This document shows, piece after piece, positions 47,400-59,419 of a stretch of 64,000 nucleotides of DNA. Source of the stretch: Molossus alvarezi (Eukaryota; Chordata; Mammalia; Chiroptera; Molossidae); contig CM073889.1 in assembly GCA_037176705.1 (NCBI GenBank), positions 99,899,890 through 99,963,889 of the forward strand, in the 5' to 3' direction. The position numbers and the translations under genes are program-made. How positions within the stretch are numbered: the stretch's first letter is position 1; each line of letters begins with the position of its first letter. A model generated the notes under the pieces. That model saw only the letters and a list, made by a program, of their open reading frames with translations. It ran no database searches and was not told the DNA's origin.

Positions 47400-48770
47400 G
47401 TAGAACTCAACTAAGGAGGAGAGGGTGTTTATAGAAAAGAAGGCAACAGGAACATATCTTCAGGAGCACTCCATCATTTAGAAGTAGGAAATATGAAGAA
47501 AATTCAGCCAAGGAGAGTAAGATGATAGGAGGAAAACCAGGAGAAAGTGGTGATTGTTTCGAGAAAGAGGGAATGATCCGCTGTATCCAGTGTCACTAAT
47601 AGGTTGGGAAAAGAAGGCTGAGAAATGACCTTTGGCCATGGCAAGGTATCATGACAGTGGCAGGTGTAGTAAAGCCATGGAGATGAACATCTGACAACAG
47701 ATTGAAGAGAGAATGGGGGAAAGTAAAGACAGCAAAGATAGATGTGTCTTTTGAGTTTTTATTTTCTGTAAAGGATAGTAGAGAAATAGGACAGACTGCT
47801 GAATGGAGATGTGGATTTAAGGGAAGATTTAATAAGATAGAGCATATAATAACATTTTGTAGACTGAAGGGAATGCTGCAGTTGAAAGGGGGAAATGATG
47901 GTACAGGAGAGAGTGGATAACAGTCGGAATGATGTCCTTGAGTTGGTGAGAGGGAATGAGACCTGGTGCACAGTGCAGGATTTGGTCTAAGATGGCAGCA
48001 TGGGGGTTTCACCTGTTGTATACATTCTCAATGGAGGAGAAAATTGTTCTTACTCTTTATGTCTAAAGCTCAGATGTGCATATAATCCACGAACAGATAT
48101 ACAGTATATCTGTGGTATTAAAATTTCATGGAGGTGGGGGACACAATTAGAAAAAAATATCTGAAAAAATTTCTTAAGGGAGTGGTAATAAAAAAGAAGT
48201 TGGGAAATACTGGTTTATTACAACTGAAGAGAAGGCAGAGTATATGAGTGGATATCCGTTAGATGCGGTGCTGGGTAACGTGGAAGATCTCTTTTGATAA
48301 CATCTTTGTTCTTAGTGAATATAAGGTACAAGAAGAATCAAATGTGAGGAGGAGAAAGGAAGTTTTTCAGGTTTCCCAAGATGAGAAATTTTGAAATTGA
48401 TGTTTCAGAGGGTAGGAGAGGGAATTAAATAAAGATTCACTTGATGTTGGTGGACATTTCAATGTGAGACCAGTCAACAGGTTTGTTTACTTTGTTCCAG
48501 CCACACTCAGCTGCTCAGATTAGATAGAGATCGGGTTTCACCAGGAGGATTTTACCAGAGGAGTAGAGGAAAGAGGGTTGATAAGACAATAAAAGGTGTT
48601 AGGATCAATGGATTGGAGGACCCAATGAAGTCCAAGAATACTGGAGTCAGGGTATCAGAAGTAGTGATTGGAGAATGGAACACTTAAAATTAGAATCATT
48701 TAGTTATTGAAGATAAAGTTTAGGGCATAATCATGGGAGAATGTAAGTAATTTGGTGGGGTGAAAGGTAA
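47400..48770 (-). repeat. L2 LINE, antisense
   Basis: Antisense L2 text: ggaaaaccaggagaaagtgg, aatgatccgctgtatccag and tgagaaatgacctttggcca, the reverse of the L2 segment around its reverse transcriptase. The 138-aa minus ORF inside it is LINE debris. The right part is less certain. Confidence 0.55.
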
Positions 48771-48854
48771 GATCACTGCAGGTGAGGGATCAAGGAACTG
48801 TGAGGCCACAGCCAAGAGCAAAATCACCTATAGAAGAGGGATTTTTGTTGTTGT

Positions 48855-49109
48855 TAATCCTCACCCGAGGATATTTTCCCAATGATTTTTAGAGGGAGTG
48901 GAAGGCAGGCAGGCAGGCAGGGAGGGAGGGAGAAAAAGAGAAAGAGACAAACAGCAATGTGAGAGAGACACATTGATTGGTTGCCTCCCACACAACCCCT
49001 GCTGGAGATCAGACCTGTAACCCAAGTATGTGGCCTTGACCAGAATTGAACCTGTGACCCTTAGGTCTGCAGGCCGATGCCCTAACCACTGAGCAAAACA
49101 GCCAAGGAA
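48855..49109 (-). repeat. VES SINE (palindrome-tail class, diverged)
   Basis: Tail atcctcacccgagga, a (GGCA)n tract replacing part of the GA block, head diverged (acagccaagg). Duplication like gaagagggattttt / gaagagtgattatt. Confidence 0.9.
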
Positions 49110-49124
49110 GAGTGATTATTTTTT

Positions 49125-49235
49125 ATGTACCTTCTACTGTTCCCGTAGGGTTATTCTGAAGATTTAATGATATAATCTACACAAAGTTTCTAGTATATAG
49201 CTTGGTACGTAGTAAGTGCTTAATAAATGTTAGTA
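49125..49235 (+). repeat. MIR fragment
   Basis: gttattctgaagatttaatg followed by tagcttggtacgtagtaagt and gcttaataaatg. Confidence 0.7.
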
Positions 49236-49239
49236 GAGG

Positions 49240-50100
49240 TTCATAATGGGTATAGGATTCAAACCACACCAGTCAATCCTCCCCAAAGTGTGTTATAAAC
49301 TTGATCCATTGAAGAAGTACTCTTTCCTCTGGTTGTGAGGCTAAAACTGCCTGTAGCCACCTACGCTGCCCCACAGAGAGAAATAAGGAGGTAGGGGCAA
49401 CATGAGACAGGAGAGAGAGAAGATGGAGAGAGGATTCTGGCAGTGTTTGATTCCCAAGAGTCAGTTGTCTCTACACTAGAGTTACCCTGCCTTCTCTATA
49501 ATTATTTAGTTGGTCTCATGAGACAGAAATATTTTGTAAACACTTTAATTTTGTTTTGCTGAAGCTAGTTGGAGCTGAGTTCCTGTCTTTTGCAACAACA
49601 ATAAAATAAATAATAAGGGAAGGTACCTCTTACCTCATGCTAGTCAAAGTGATCTAATACAAGGTTCGTACATGGAGATCTTTTAGAGCCATAGAGAGGA
49701 GGAAGTGTTGTGAGCTTTCACCAACATCTGGTTAAGATTCATACCTGGTGGGCTCTCTCTGGAGGACCCCCACACCTTTTTTCCCTCTCAGGTATAACTT
49801 TACTATTTTCTTCTAATGTCTAAAGACCTCCATGAGACTTCCAACCAGGGGAGCAGTGGGCAGCAGAAGCTCGTCCAGGGCTAACCCCCTGAACCTGTCT
49901 CCAAGGCTCCCTTTCCTCTGACTTTTCAGTGAGCTCACAGCAGCCCCGCCTTGGCTCACTTCCATCTCTGTGACTTTTACTTCTCCGTGAATTCATGCAG
50001 CCCAGTGTGGCTCACTTCTTTTCTATAATTTCTTGGGAGCTAAAGCAGAGCTCCGCCTAGTCTCTCACCTGTTGCTTCTTCTATCCTAAGCCCTTCCTTT
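49240..50100. other. Unassigned intergenic sequence
   Basis: No gene or confident repeat. Confidence 0.5.
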
Positions 50101-50116
50101 GTTTCACTGTCCCCAA

Positions 50117-50220
50117 TTTTTTTTTTTTTTTTTTTGGTATATGCCCCTAGCAGGAACCGAACCCGGGACTCTCTGGTCTGCAGGCCAGCGCTCCAACTGC
50201 TAAACCAAACCAGCCAGGGC
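50117..50220 (-). repeat. Head-only VES SINE with poly(A) and perfect TSD
   Basis: The body 50136-50220 (85 bp) is only the tRNA-like part of VES, from gccctggctgg through the B box (gggttcggttcc) to ggggcatatacc. A poly(A) of about 19 (T-run 50117-50135) follows directly where other copies continue with tcggttgcagtttg. A perfect 13-bp duplication tcactgtccccaa lies at 50104-50116 and 50221-50233, so the short form is the inserted unit and not a later deletion. Confidence 0.93.
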
Positions 50221-50252
50221 TCACTGTCCCCAACTTTAATAAACATACACTT

Positions 50253-50455
50253 GCCCGGCTGGTGTGGCTCAGTGGTTGAGCGTCGACCCATGCACCAAGA
50301 GAGGTTGCCCATTTGATTATTGGTCAGGGCACATGCCCAAGTTGTGGGCCAAATCCCCACAGTGGGGGGCATGTAGGAGGCAGCTGATTGATGGTTTCTC
50401 TCTCACAGTGATGTTTCCCTCCCTTTCTCTCTCAAAATCAATAAAGAAAAAAATG
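50253..50455 (+). repeat. VES SINE (ATCAATAAA-tail class)
   Basis: Head gcccggctggtgtgg, tail aaaatcaataaag. Perfect duplication aaacatacact at 50241-50251 and 50461-50471. It lies 20 bp past the duplication of the head-only copy. Confidence 0.96.
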
Positions 50456-50474
50456 AAAGTAAACATACACTCAA

Positions 50475-52115
50475 AATCAAAAGAAAAAAAAAGATTTATA
50501 CCTGAATTTGTCTCAGATCTGCCATATGCTAGCTGAGTAGGCACTATAGCTTAGGGTTTCACTGGGTAACTAATGTTGTACAGAGTCGTCGAAGGCATCT
50601 TGCCCTCGTCTCATGCCCTGCTATGATGTACACAGGACCAATTTATCTTAAAACTTGTTGTCAGAAAAAAACGGTACTTCTCTCAAAGAATTGGCAAGGG
50701 TCTTCTTTGTAGAAAGAAGGAACTAGGTAAGCAATTGTGCTTACTCACTTTGGCTGTCCTAGAAGCTTAGAGGCAAAGATACAGCCCACCGTGTGGGACC
50801 TTATCATCAGCATATGTGACTATATGGATTTTATATTTTCCTCCAAATTTTAGTATTCTATTCTAATTTATATTCTTTCTTAAAACTAATTTTTATCTTA
50901 CTATTTTAAGTGTTATATAAAAATGCCTCAAATTATTTATGGAATAAAGTATAAATAAATACATGCACACATTAGTATTCAATCTGAGGAATATCCCTTC
51001 ATCTCTTTACTGTGAAATGATGGAGTTAAAGGTTCCAGTGGAGATGGCAAATTCTGAAGCATCCTCTTTACTCCAAACTATAGCAGTAAAAGATGACTAT
51101 AAAGAAATAAAACTAAAATAATACTACTGGGTTTAAAATGAGATAAAAATCTTCATGACCCAGAAACCACACAGAAACATCAAGAGGTAAACAGTGAAGC
51201 CGTGGCTCACCGAGCTGCTGTTGCAGAGGCAGCAGAGGTGGCTCGGTGTTCAGCTTCCCCAGAATGATGGGGCTCAAATGTGCTCCACATGACAGTGTAT
51301 CAAAGCCAAGATCACTTTCCTGATCATGAAGGGAACTCGAAAAAGAAAACTGTTGTTGACTATAGCTTTTATAGAGGCAGGAGGAAACTCTAGGAAGGTA
51401 GGAGACAGAAACACAGTCCCATGACCAGAAACTGAAATAAGCTGCCCAATGGCCTGATGACTGGATCTGAAATCAGTATCATTACAGGACCAGAACCCCC
51501 AACCACATATATGGCCTACTTATATATTAGACCCACATATATAAGACCTAGACTGAGATACTGGGGTGAGGGAGGGGGAAACTAATAAGAAGCAATCAGA
51601 AATCTACTAAATAGGGAAGAGAGATAGAAACAACTCTCCTTCTCAAAGTGAGTTTACAAACTAAAATTATGCAAGGCACATGAAGAAATCGAAGGCTAAG
51701 AAAGACCACAGTCAAAACCAGTAATTAAAATATAAATTTGCTGATACACCTGAAACTATACAAAATAATTTTGAATGTCAATTGTAGTTGAAAAATAAAA
51801 TGTTTTAAATTGTCTCTAAAAATATAAAATAAAGTACAAATTTGCTCCATTAGAGATAAATTGTAGGGTTTATTCTGAAAACAGATCTAAATACAAGTGT
51901 GTTATATTAAAAACCACATCCATAAAATGAAAGGCAAATAAAAAAGTATACAGGCAGAAATAAGCATAGCTATCAATATATGACAAAATTGATTAGAAAT
52001 TTTGAAATAAAAATACAGATTTTAAAATTAAAAACCTAGACCACTGGGTACTTTTAAAGTACAAAGAAATGAATTAGATGATAGTATCACAATTCACTCA
52101 GAATACAGCACAAAA
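50475..52115. other. Unassigned intergenic sequence
   Basis: AT-rich, with no gene recognised. Parts from 51700 to 52110 look like old A-rich LINE material but could not be placed. Confidence 0.45.
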
Positions 52116-52138
52116 CATAGAAGTTTTTTTTTTTTTTA

Positions 52139-52367
52139 ATCCTCACCTGAGGACATTTTTTCATTTTTTGTTCAGATAGAGCGGGAGGAAGAGAGAGAGA
52201 GAGAAACATTGACGTGAAAGGAACACATCAAGTGGCTGCCACCCACACGACCCAATCAGGGCGGGGGACAAACTGCAACCGAGGTACATGCCCTTAGCAG
52301 GAACCGAACCCGGGTCTCTCTGGACCGCAGGCCGACGCTCTAACTGCTGAGCCAAACCGGCCAGGGC
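52139..52367 (-). repeat. VES SINE (palindrome-tail class)
   Basis: Tail atcctcacctgagga, head ending ccggccagggc. Duplication like acata(a/g)aaggtttt near 52116 and 52368. Confidence 0.95.
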
Positions 52368-52695
52368 ACATAAAAGGTTTTAATGAATAATTTTAAAACA
52401 TGGAGAAACTGTATAATACATCTAAGAGTTCCAAAGGAAAAGAATGGAGAGAATGAAGGAGAAACAACAATTAAAGAGATGGCAGCTGAAAACTTACCAG
52501 AATTAAGGGATGATACATGTTCTTGGCTTAAAAGTACCAAGTACCAATTAATGAAATAAAACTAAATCCACACTTAAATACTTTACAGTTGCAGAATATA
52601 AAAATTAAAAATTATTAGAGAAAAAGGTATCTCCTAAAAATAAATGACAATTAGACTGATAGCTGTCTTGTTTTGTTTTTTTTTAACTTTTAAAA

Positions 52696-52900
52696 AAGTA
52701 TGTTTTTATTGATTTTCTTAGAGAGGAAGGGAGGGAGAGATAGAAACATCGATGTGAAAGAGAAACATCCATCAGCTGCCTCCTGCACGCCCCTTACTGG
52801 GGATCGAGCTCATAACCCAGGCATGTGCCCTGACCCGGAATCAAACCAGGCCTTCTCAGTTCATGGGATGACATACAATCCACTGAGTCACACTGGCCAC
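52696..52900 (-). repeat. VES SINE (ATCAATAAA-tail class, diverged)
   Basis: Tail tttattgattttcttag, head ending gtcacactggcc. Duplication actgatagctg near 52656 and 52901. Confidence 0.92.
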
Positions 52901-53031
52901 ACTGATAGCTGGCTTCTTATTGCAACAGTATAGTCCAAAAGATAATGGATTAATATCCTCAAAATGCAAGAAAATATATTTGGCAACCTAGAGTTTTCTT
53001 TGTAGTTAAATTGTCATTCAAGAGACATCAA

Positions 53032-53282
53032 GCCCTGGCCGGTTTGGCTCAGCGGTTAGAGCGTCGGCCTGTGGTCCAGAGAGACCTGGGTTTGGTTCCC
53101 GCTAAGGGCATGTACCTCAGTTGCAGTTTGTCCCCGGCCCTGGTTGGTCGTGCGGGTGGCAGCCACTCGATGTGTCCCTTTCACATCGATGTTTCTCTCT
53201 CTCTCTCTCTTCCTCTCTCTCCCTCCCGCTCTATCTGAACAAAAAAATGGAAAGATGTCCTCGGGTAAGGATTAAAAAAAAA
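53032..53282 (+). repeat. VES SINE (palindrome-tail class), near-consensus
   Basis: Head gccctggccggtttggctca, tail tcctcgggtaaggatt plus A-run. Perfect duplication aagagacatcaa at 53020-53031 and 53283-53294. Confidence 0.96.
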
Positions 53283-53547
53283 AAGAGACATCAAAATATG
53301 GTCACCTACACATCGCCCAAGAGAGTTCACCACACACAAATCCTCACTGAAAGAATACTTCACATGTTTAAGGAAGCAGAAAATGAAGAAGAGAAAGATG
53401 TTCCACACTCAGATGAACCATGTAATAAATTAATTGATGTATTCTTTTAACAAACAGTATTTGTGCTGGCTCTGGGAAGATATGGAGCTTCAGTCCTGCC
53501 CTAGTAGAGTTTGAATTTGGCAAAGGAGAGTAGAAGCAAGAAATTTT

Positions 53548-53786
53548 TTTTTAATTCTCACCCGAGGACATTTTTCCATTTTTTTGTTCAGATAGAGTGG
53601 GAGGGAGAGAGAGGAAGAGAGAGAAACATTGATGTGAAAGAGACACATTGAGTGGCTGCCACCCACACGACCAACCAGGGCCGGGGACAAACTGTAACCG
53701 AGGCACATGCCCTTAGTGGGAACCTAACCCCGGTCTCTCTGGACCGCAGGCCGAGGCTCTAACCACTGAACCAAGCCAGCCAGGGC
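53548..53786 (-). repeat. VES SINE (palindrome-tail class), left member of tandem pair
   Basis: Tail attctcacccgagga, head ending cagccagggc, directly followed by the T-run of the next VES. Confidence 0.95.
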
Positions 53787-53789
53787 TAT

Positions 53790-54038
53790 TTTTTTTTTTT
53801 AATCCTCACCTGAGGATATTTTTCCCTTTATCTTCAGATAGAGTGAGAGGGAGAGAGAGGGCGAGAAAGGAGAGAGAAACATCAACGTGAGAGAGGGACA
53901 CATTGACTGGTTGCCTCCTGCACAATCTCGATCAGGGCCGGGGACAAACTGCAACTGAGGTATGTGCCCTTGACCAGAATCAAACCCACGACTCATTGGT
54001 CTGCAGGCGTTCTACCACTGAGCCAAACCGGCCAGGGC
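53790..54038 (-). repeat. VES SINE (palindrome-tail class), right member of tandem pair
   Basis: Same orientation as its left neighbour but a different, more diverged sequence (for example ctgcacaatctcgatc). The outer flanks of the pair share caagaaat (53537-53544 and 54038-54045), with no duplication between the two copies. Confidence 0.95.
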
Positions 54039-54049
54039 AAGAAATCTTT

Positions 54050-54600
54050 CAAAGGAGAGAGAAAATGTGCAGGCTCATGAAAGTGCTATCATGGTGTAGT
54101 GGACAATTAATATTTTGTCTGCCCATCAGGCAAATATCCCTTTCTTTAGGGAACTGTACCTCCCTTCTCTAGAAACTGTTCCTCTTCCACTTATAACGAG
54201 CCCATAGGGTCTGCCATTTTCTTAGATGATCTCAGTTCTATGGCCATAGTTGATTGGCCTAGGGGTGGGCATGTGACCCAACCTGATCCAATGAGAACCC
54301 TACCCAGGGCCACTACAAGCCAATATGGTATCTTTGTGGAAGTCAGAAAAGGTCCTCCTTCCTTGACATTTCATACCTATCTGTGCAGATTTTGTCGAGA
54401 CTGACAATATTTATGGTCTGAATGGTAGCCTTCCAACAGCAGGATTTTTGAACCTCAAACCCAAAACAGTGTGACAGGCGGTGCCTCTCCAATAGTAGAG
54501 ATAACATTTAGGTGTTGGGGACAGACATCCATCTGAAACATGGAGAAGGCTGGTCTGCAGTGAGACAGAATGAATCAACATGTGGAGAGAAGCCAAAATT
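54050..54600. repeat. Old LTR-like interspersed repeat (family not named)
   Basis: ggcaaatatccctttcttta, gggaactgtacctcccttct, tggggtgggcatgtgaccca-like text and ctgatccaatgagaacccta resemble a known mammalian repeat. The name and strand are not assigned. Confidence 0.4.
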
Positions 54601-57600
54601 CAGAACAGAGGGAGGTGGTTCTGAGCATACCCGGGGCCATGATTTCAGTTGTTCCTGGAGGCCCCACCGCATCCCTGGCTCCCCCGTTTGGGTGTTCAAC
54701 TCTTTCTTTTTCCCCACAAGCCAAAACATTCCTCCTTTTCGCTTATGCAAGATCCAATAAGATTTTTTTGTTACTTGCAACTAATGCAGCTGTGAATTTA
54801 ATTTCACTAATTTCCACATCCCTCAATTTTAAAGGCAAAGAGGGGGGGGACACATTAGCTTTAATCTCCACTTGATCAAGTATGATTTTTACACAAAGGG
54901 AAACGGCTCTGTTTCTATCTATTGCAACTAGTAAGTAGTTTCTCATTCTATGTCCTTGCCTAAAAGGAAAATTACACGTTGGCTGCCCACTCTAATTGTT
55001 TGTAATCACTGAAATTTGCAGTCCTATCCTGTGGTGTGTTCTGAGACCTCTCCTTATGGGGCATTCTTTCAGTGTGTTTTGTTGGCAATAACTGTAGCAA
55101 TTAGAAAATTGGGAAATGTATAAAATCCAGAGGGATATCAATTTTGGCCTTTCTTTCCATTAGTCAGTGTTGTTGTTATAAGTGTGTAGGTCCCTAGAAA
55201 AAATTAAATGGAACCATGGGCTTTACTGCTGACATACAGAGCTTATCCTGTTCCAAGAATCTCTCACTATTTCCATTGGTGAATCCGAATGTAGGAGGGT
55301 CAGGATCCAATGAGTCTTCCTGGAGCGAGAGAGAAGGACCACTGAGTTCGTTTAGAGGCCAGTGTCTTAGAAGGCTATCTTCTTCCCAAGAACACCTGAC
55401 TCTTTCCTATGCTGTTTCTTTGTCAGACCTTAATTTATAGTTATAGTCAAATATGTAGAGCAGGAAGATTGAAGCTTATTTGTGTACAAGCATCTACACA
55501 CCTGATCAAAAGCAACTGTAAAGTCATAGACTAATGTTAAACATAACAGAACCGAGGCTGCTCGTTTCCCTCATCTTCGGCATGCTTCAAAGTGTATTTT
55601 CTTCTTAGAAACAGGAAGGAGTCACTTGGAATCAGATTCTCTGGCAAATAAGGTGAGTAATCGAGCTGTAGCATGCAATTTTGGGTCCGAAAAGTAGTAT
55701 TACTGAGTTACAAGACTGGTTTTCTACGTGGCTCAAAAGCTGCTTCCAAAAACAATTTCCAAAGGAAATCAGCAAAGAATTTTCCAGCAATGGAAGCATC
55801 CTAAAATAATTATGTAGTCTTCCAAAGAGATTATTCAGGAGGGAACCACTCTTCAGGATGTAAGAGGTTGTGTATGCTTGTCATTCAAAAAATAAAAAAT
55901 TAAAATAAGTGTTACAAAGCATAAACTAATACATCCACACCAAATACAGCAATATAAATATTTCTGTTTCTAGAATATTCACCAAATGACTGGAAAAATC
56001 AGCAACTTAGAAGTAGTCAACTTTGAGCTTCACCTTACATTAAATCCTAAAATAAAGTCTCAATATATTAAGGGGAAAAAATAAAATCATAAAAACCTTA
56101 GTGATTTTAAAATGTGGAAGAAATATAAATAAATATTTTAAGTGGTCTTGGGACAGATTTTTCTAAGCATAGTATTATGAAGGAAATAAAAATGCAAGAA
56201 TGAAATACCTGTTCACATGAAACATTTTATAAGGCCCAAAAAACATATTATAGAAAAATGATATATTAAGTAAAACAAAGAGTTAGTAGCCTCACTATAT
56301 GCAGAACTATTCTAAAGCAATAAAACTATTTTATATTTATATAAACATGAGGCATGTTTTAAAAAATGTTCAATCTTACTAGTCACCAGAAAAATTGCAC
56401 AATAAAAATTATGTAACTGGAGTGATATTTTTAAATATATTAACTTTTTTTTTTTTTTTGCTTAATGGTTCTATGTACCTTTTTATTTTTTTATGCATTT
56501 GACTTTAATTAGCCTATGAAATCCCTGTGTTGGGTAAAGGGAAATGAGAGGTGGGGGGGAGGGGATACAGGGATAGGAGGGGTAATTCTTACTGTTTTTA
56601 CTTACAGTTTGTACTGTAAGAAAAAGGAAGAGTTAATTTGCTTTTGATATCCAAAATCGGGTTTTATAGCATGGAAAAAGTCTTGAGAGACAGACTTTGT
56701 CAGAACAGGATTTCTAAATTCCTGTAGCTCCTGTTTAACCAGATCAGGGACTAATCCAGGAGGGCTCAGGGCATGCAGTTTTTCCACTGAGGGAGAAACT
56801 TCCACTTCTGCCTGTTGTGACTAAACGCAGAGGCTGGTGGATTTGACAAGGAGGATATAATACAGAGACAGCGGAGAATCCAAAGGCAGACCTTTCCTGC
56901 GTAGGGGGCAGAACACAGGAGAAAGACTGATTCTTCCTCTCCACTTTGGAGAGTCAGGTACTTAACAAAAGTTTTGGGAGGCCCAAGGACACTGGGGGCT
57001 AGCAGCTCACTTCCCCAGATGTAACATGGGAAAAACCCTCCCTGGGGCTACTTCTAGGGCAGAGAGAGGCTGAGGCAAGGGTTAGACAGTATGATCCTGG
57101 TTCTCCATGGTGCCCTGGCAGCAAGGGAGGACCCACGCAGAGCCACATACCCTGGTAGGGAATGCAATAGTGCTGTGAGGGTCCAGGGACCTGCAGAAGC
57201 ACATGTGGCTGAATGGCTGGCTGGGCTCAAAGACTTTGGCAATGATGCACATAATCCAAAGAGGTGCCCTTCAGTAGTAGTGACCAGGTTCAGGTAGCAG
57301 ATGGCTCCAATCCCCGGGCAGCTGATACCTTATGTGGAATTGCTCTCTGAGGAGTCTGAATTTGTAAATCAAAAGTGCATGTTTAACCAGGGGACAGGGG
57401 CAAGTCATTGGTAAGTCTTAAGACTTCTACCATCCAGGGGCCAAGTGCTCATGAGAAATATCAGAGCATTTAAAATTTTTATAGCACAGTGAAACTCCAA
57501 TTCCTTAAAACAGCTAAGTATAACTTGAATAATTTGCAACCCTGCTAACATGGTACCCTTTTTTTTCTGTTTCTCTCTCTCTCATGAGTTTTATATATTA

Positions 57601-58275
57601 CTGTATTTTCTTTTTTTTCTATAAAAAGCATGATCACCTTTGACATAAAATATATTTCTATAAAAGCATGCCTTAACTTTAAAATAAAATAAATATTTTT
57701 AAAGATGTGTTTGCCTATTAAACAAGAGCAGAAAAGAATCTAGGGTGGTGTTTTAGTTAAAATTAGTCTCTGTAAAGTTAAGTATACGATAAAAATTCAA
57801 AGGTTAACAAAATCGGTTTCCTTAATTTAGTCACACCTTACCCATATGTGTATCTCTTTCCTTCTTCTTTTTTTTTTTTTTAAAGATGAAAACGAGCCAT
57901 CTCCTGCACTGATTTTTCAGTCATCTGTATTGTGGAAATCCCACACAGCCTTGCCTAATTAAGCATATGCTTACTGAGATCAGCGTTGGAGAAGAGATAT
58001 AGCCTAACAAGGCTCGCTGGGCTCCCAGCACCATCTGTGCAGAGCAGCGCCTGGAGCAGCAGGGACGGAGATTCGGGGATTCACTGGAACCTGGGAAAGG
58101 GTCTGCCCAGAATCCAGGAGAAACAGGATATGGTAATTCTCTCGAGGCTTAGCCCAACTCGGCTGTGGTTTCCTTGAGAGGCTCTCTGATTTCCCAAGAC
58201 CTTCAGTTTTTATTGCTCTGCTGTGGTTTTTCCACACACACCCTGATTCAGACAGAATGAATTAGATAATGAATT
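54600..58275. other. Unassigned intergenic sequence, VES-free
   Basis: Nearly 3.7 kb without a SINE, gene or confident repeat. Several ORFs on both strands around 54.5-55.4 and 56.6-57.3 kb resemble no protein I know. Confidence 0.45.
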
Positions 58276-58279
58276 TGTG

Positions 58280-58460
58280 AGCTTATTACTCCTCCAGGAG
58301 TGCAAGGGGAACAGCAGGCCTTGCCCAAGGTCACACCACTAGCTGGTAGCAAAATGAAAACCCCGCCCAAGTGTCAGGACTGCCCATCCAGGAGCGTTAA
58401 GAGTTAGTGCTTGCAACCCAGGGTAGTACCACTTGTTTACCTATTAACAGTCATGAGACC
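58280..58460 (-). repeat. MIR fragment (orientation uncertain)
   Basis: aggccttgcccaaggtcaca and actagctggtagcaaaatga match the MIR core. Confidence 0.6.
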
Positions 58461-58911
58461 CTTTTTCATTTTTATGATCCGTTTGAGGGCGGCTCAAGTT
58501 CAGACTAATCTAGTTCCACAAGGAATTCACCACAAATAATTTCTAAACTTGGGCAAGGCTGAAGTTCATTTAAATGTGGGCATCTGCCTCCCTGCGACCC
58601 TTAGAAGTTGTCCTCTTCAGACCCCGCACCCCTGCACTTGCCACTACCTGGGGTTTCTCAGTAAGGCAGCTAAGGTTTATTATTGTTTTTATAGGTAACA
58701 CAAGCACATTGTACAGAAGTAAGAAACAATACCAAAAATAATTCTAGTGCAAAGTAGTTCTGTTTAGTTCTGTTTCACACACTCAGCCACTCAGTTTGCC
58801 TGTGAAACAACTGCTGTTATCAGATTTTTGGGTATCTTTCCAGAGTTATGTATGAATATACAAAGTATATATATTTATATACATGTATATCATTTTAAAA
58901 ATGGATGGAGG

Positions 58912-59095
58912 GCCCAGCCGGTGTGGCTCAGTGGTTGAGCATCGACCCATATACCAAGAGGTCACTGGTTCGATTCCTGGTCAGGGCACATGCCCAGGTT
59001 GTGGGCCCAATCCCCAGTGGGGGGCATGCAGGAGGTGGCTCTCATCGATGTTTCCATCTCTCCCTTCCTTTCTCTCTAAAAATTAATAAAGGAAA
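58912..59095 (+). repeat. VES SINE (ATCAATAAA-tail class)
   Basis: Head gcccagccggtgtgg, tail aaaattaataaagg. Duplication aaaatggatggagg at about 58898-58911 and 59099-59112. Confidence 0.96.
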
Positions 59096-59171
59096 GAAAA
59101 AAATGGATGGAGGTATGCTATTCACACTGTTGAAACTTGCTTTGTTTTCACTTAAAATTTCTTTTCTTTTT

Positions 59172-59413
59172 TTTTTATCCTCACCCGAGGACATTTTTCC
59201 ATTTTTTGTTCAGATAGAACGGGAGGGAGAGAGAGGAAGAGAGAGAGAGAGAAACATCGATGTGAAGGGACACATCGAGTGGCTGCCACCCGCACGACCA
59301 ACCAGGGCCGGGGACAAACTGCAACCGAGGTACGTGCCCTTAGCGGGAACCGAACCCGGGTCTCTCTGTACCGCAGGCCGACGCTCCAACCGCTGAGCCA
59401 AACCGGCTAGGGC
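59172..59413 (-). repeat. VES SINE (palindrome-tail class), near-consensus
   Basis: Tail atcctcacccgagga, clean head ending ccggctagggc. Duplication like taaaatttctt on both sides. Confidence 0.96.
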
Positions 59414-59419
59414 TAAAAT

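Noticed and set aside
47596..48012. 138-codon minus-strand ORF
   Set aside because: It lies in antisense L2 sequence and reads as decayed LINE text, with no intact domain.
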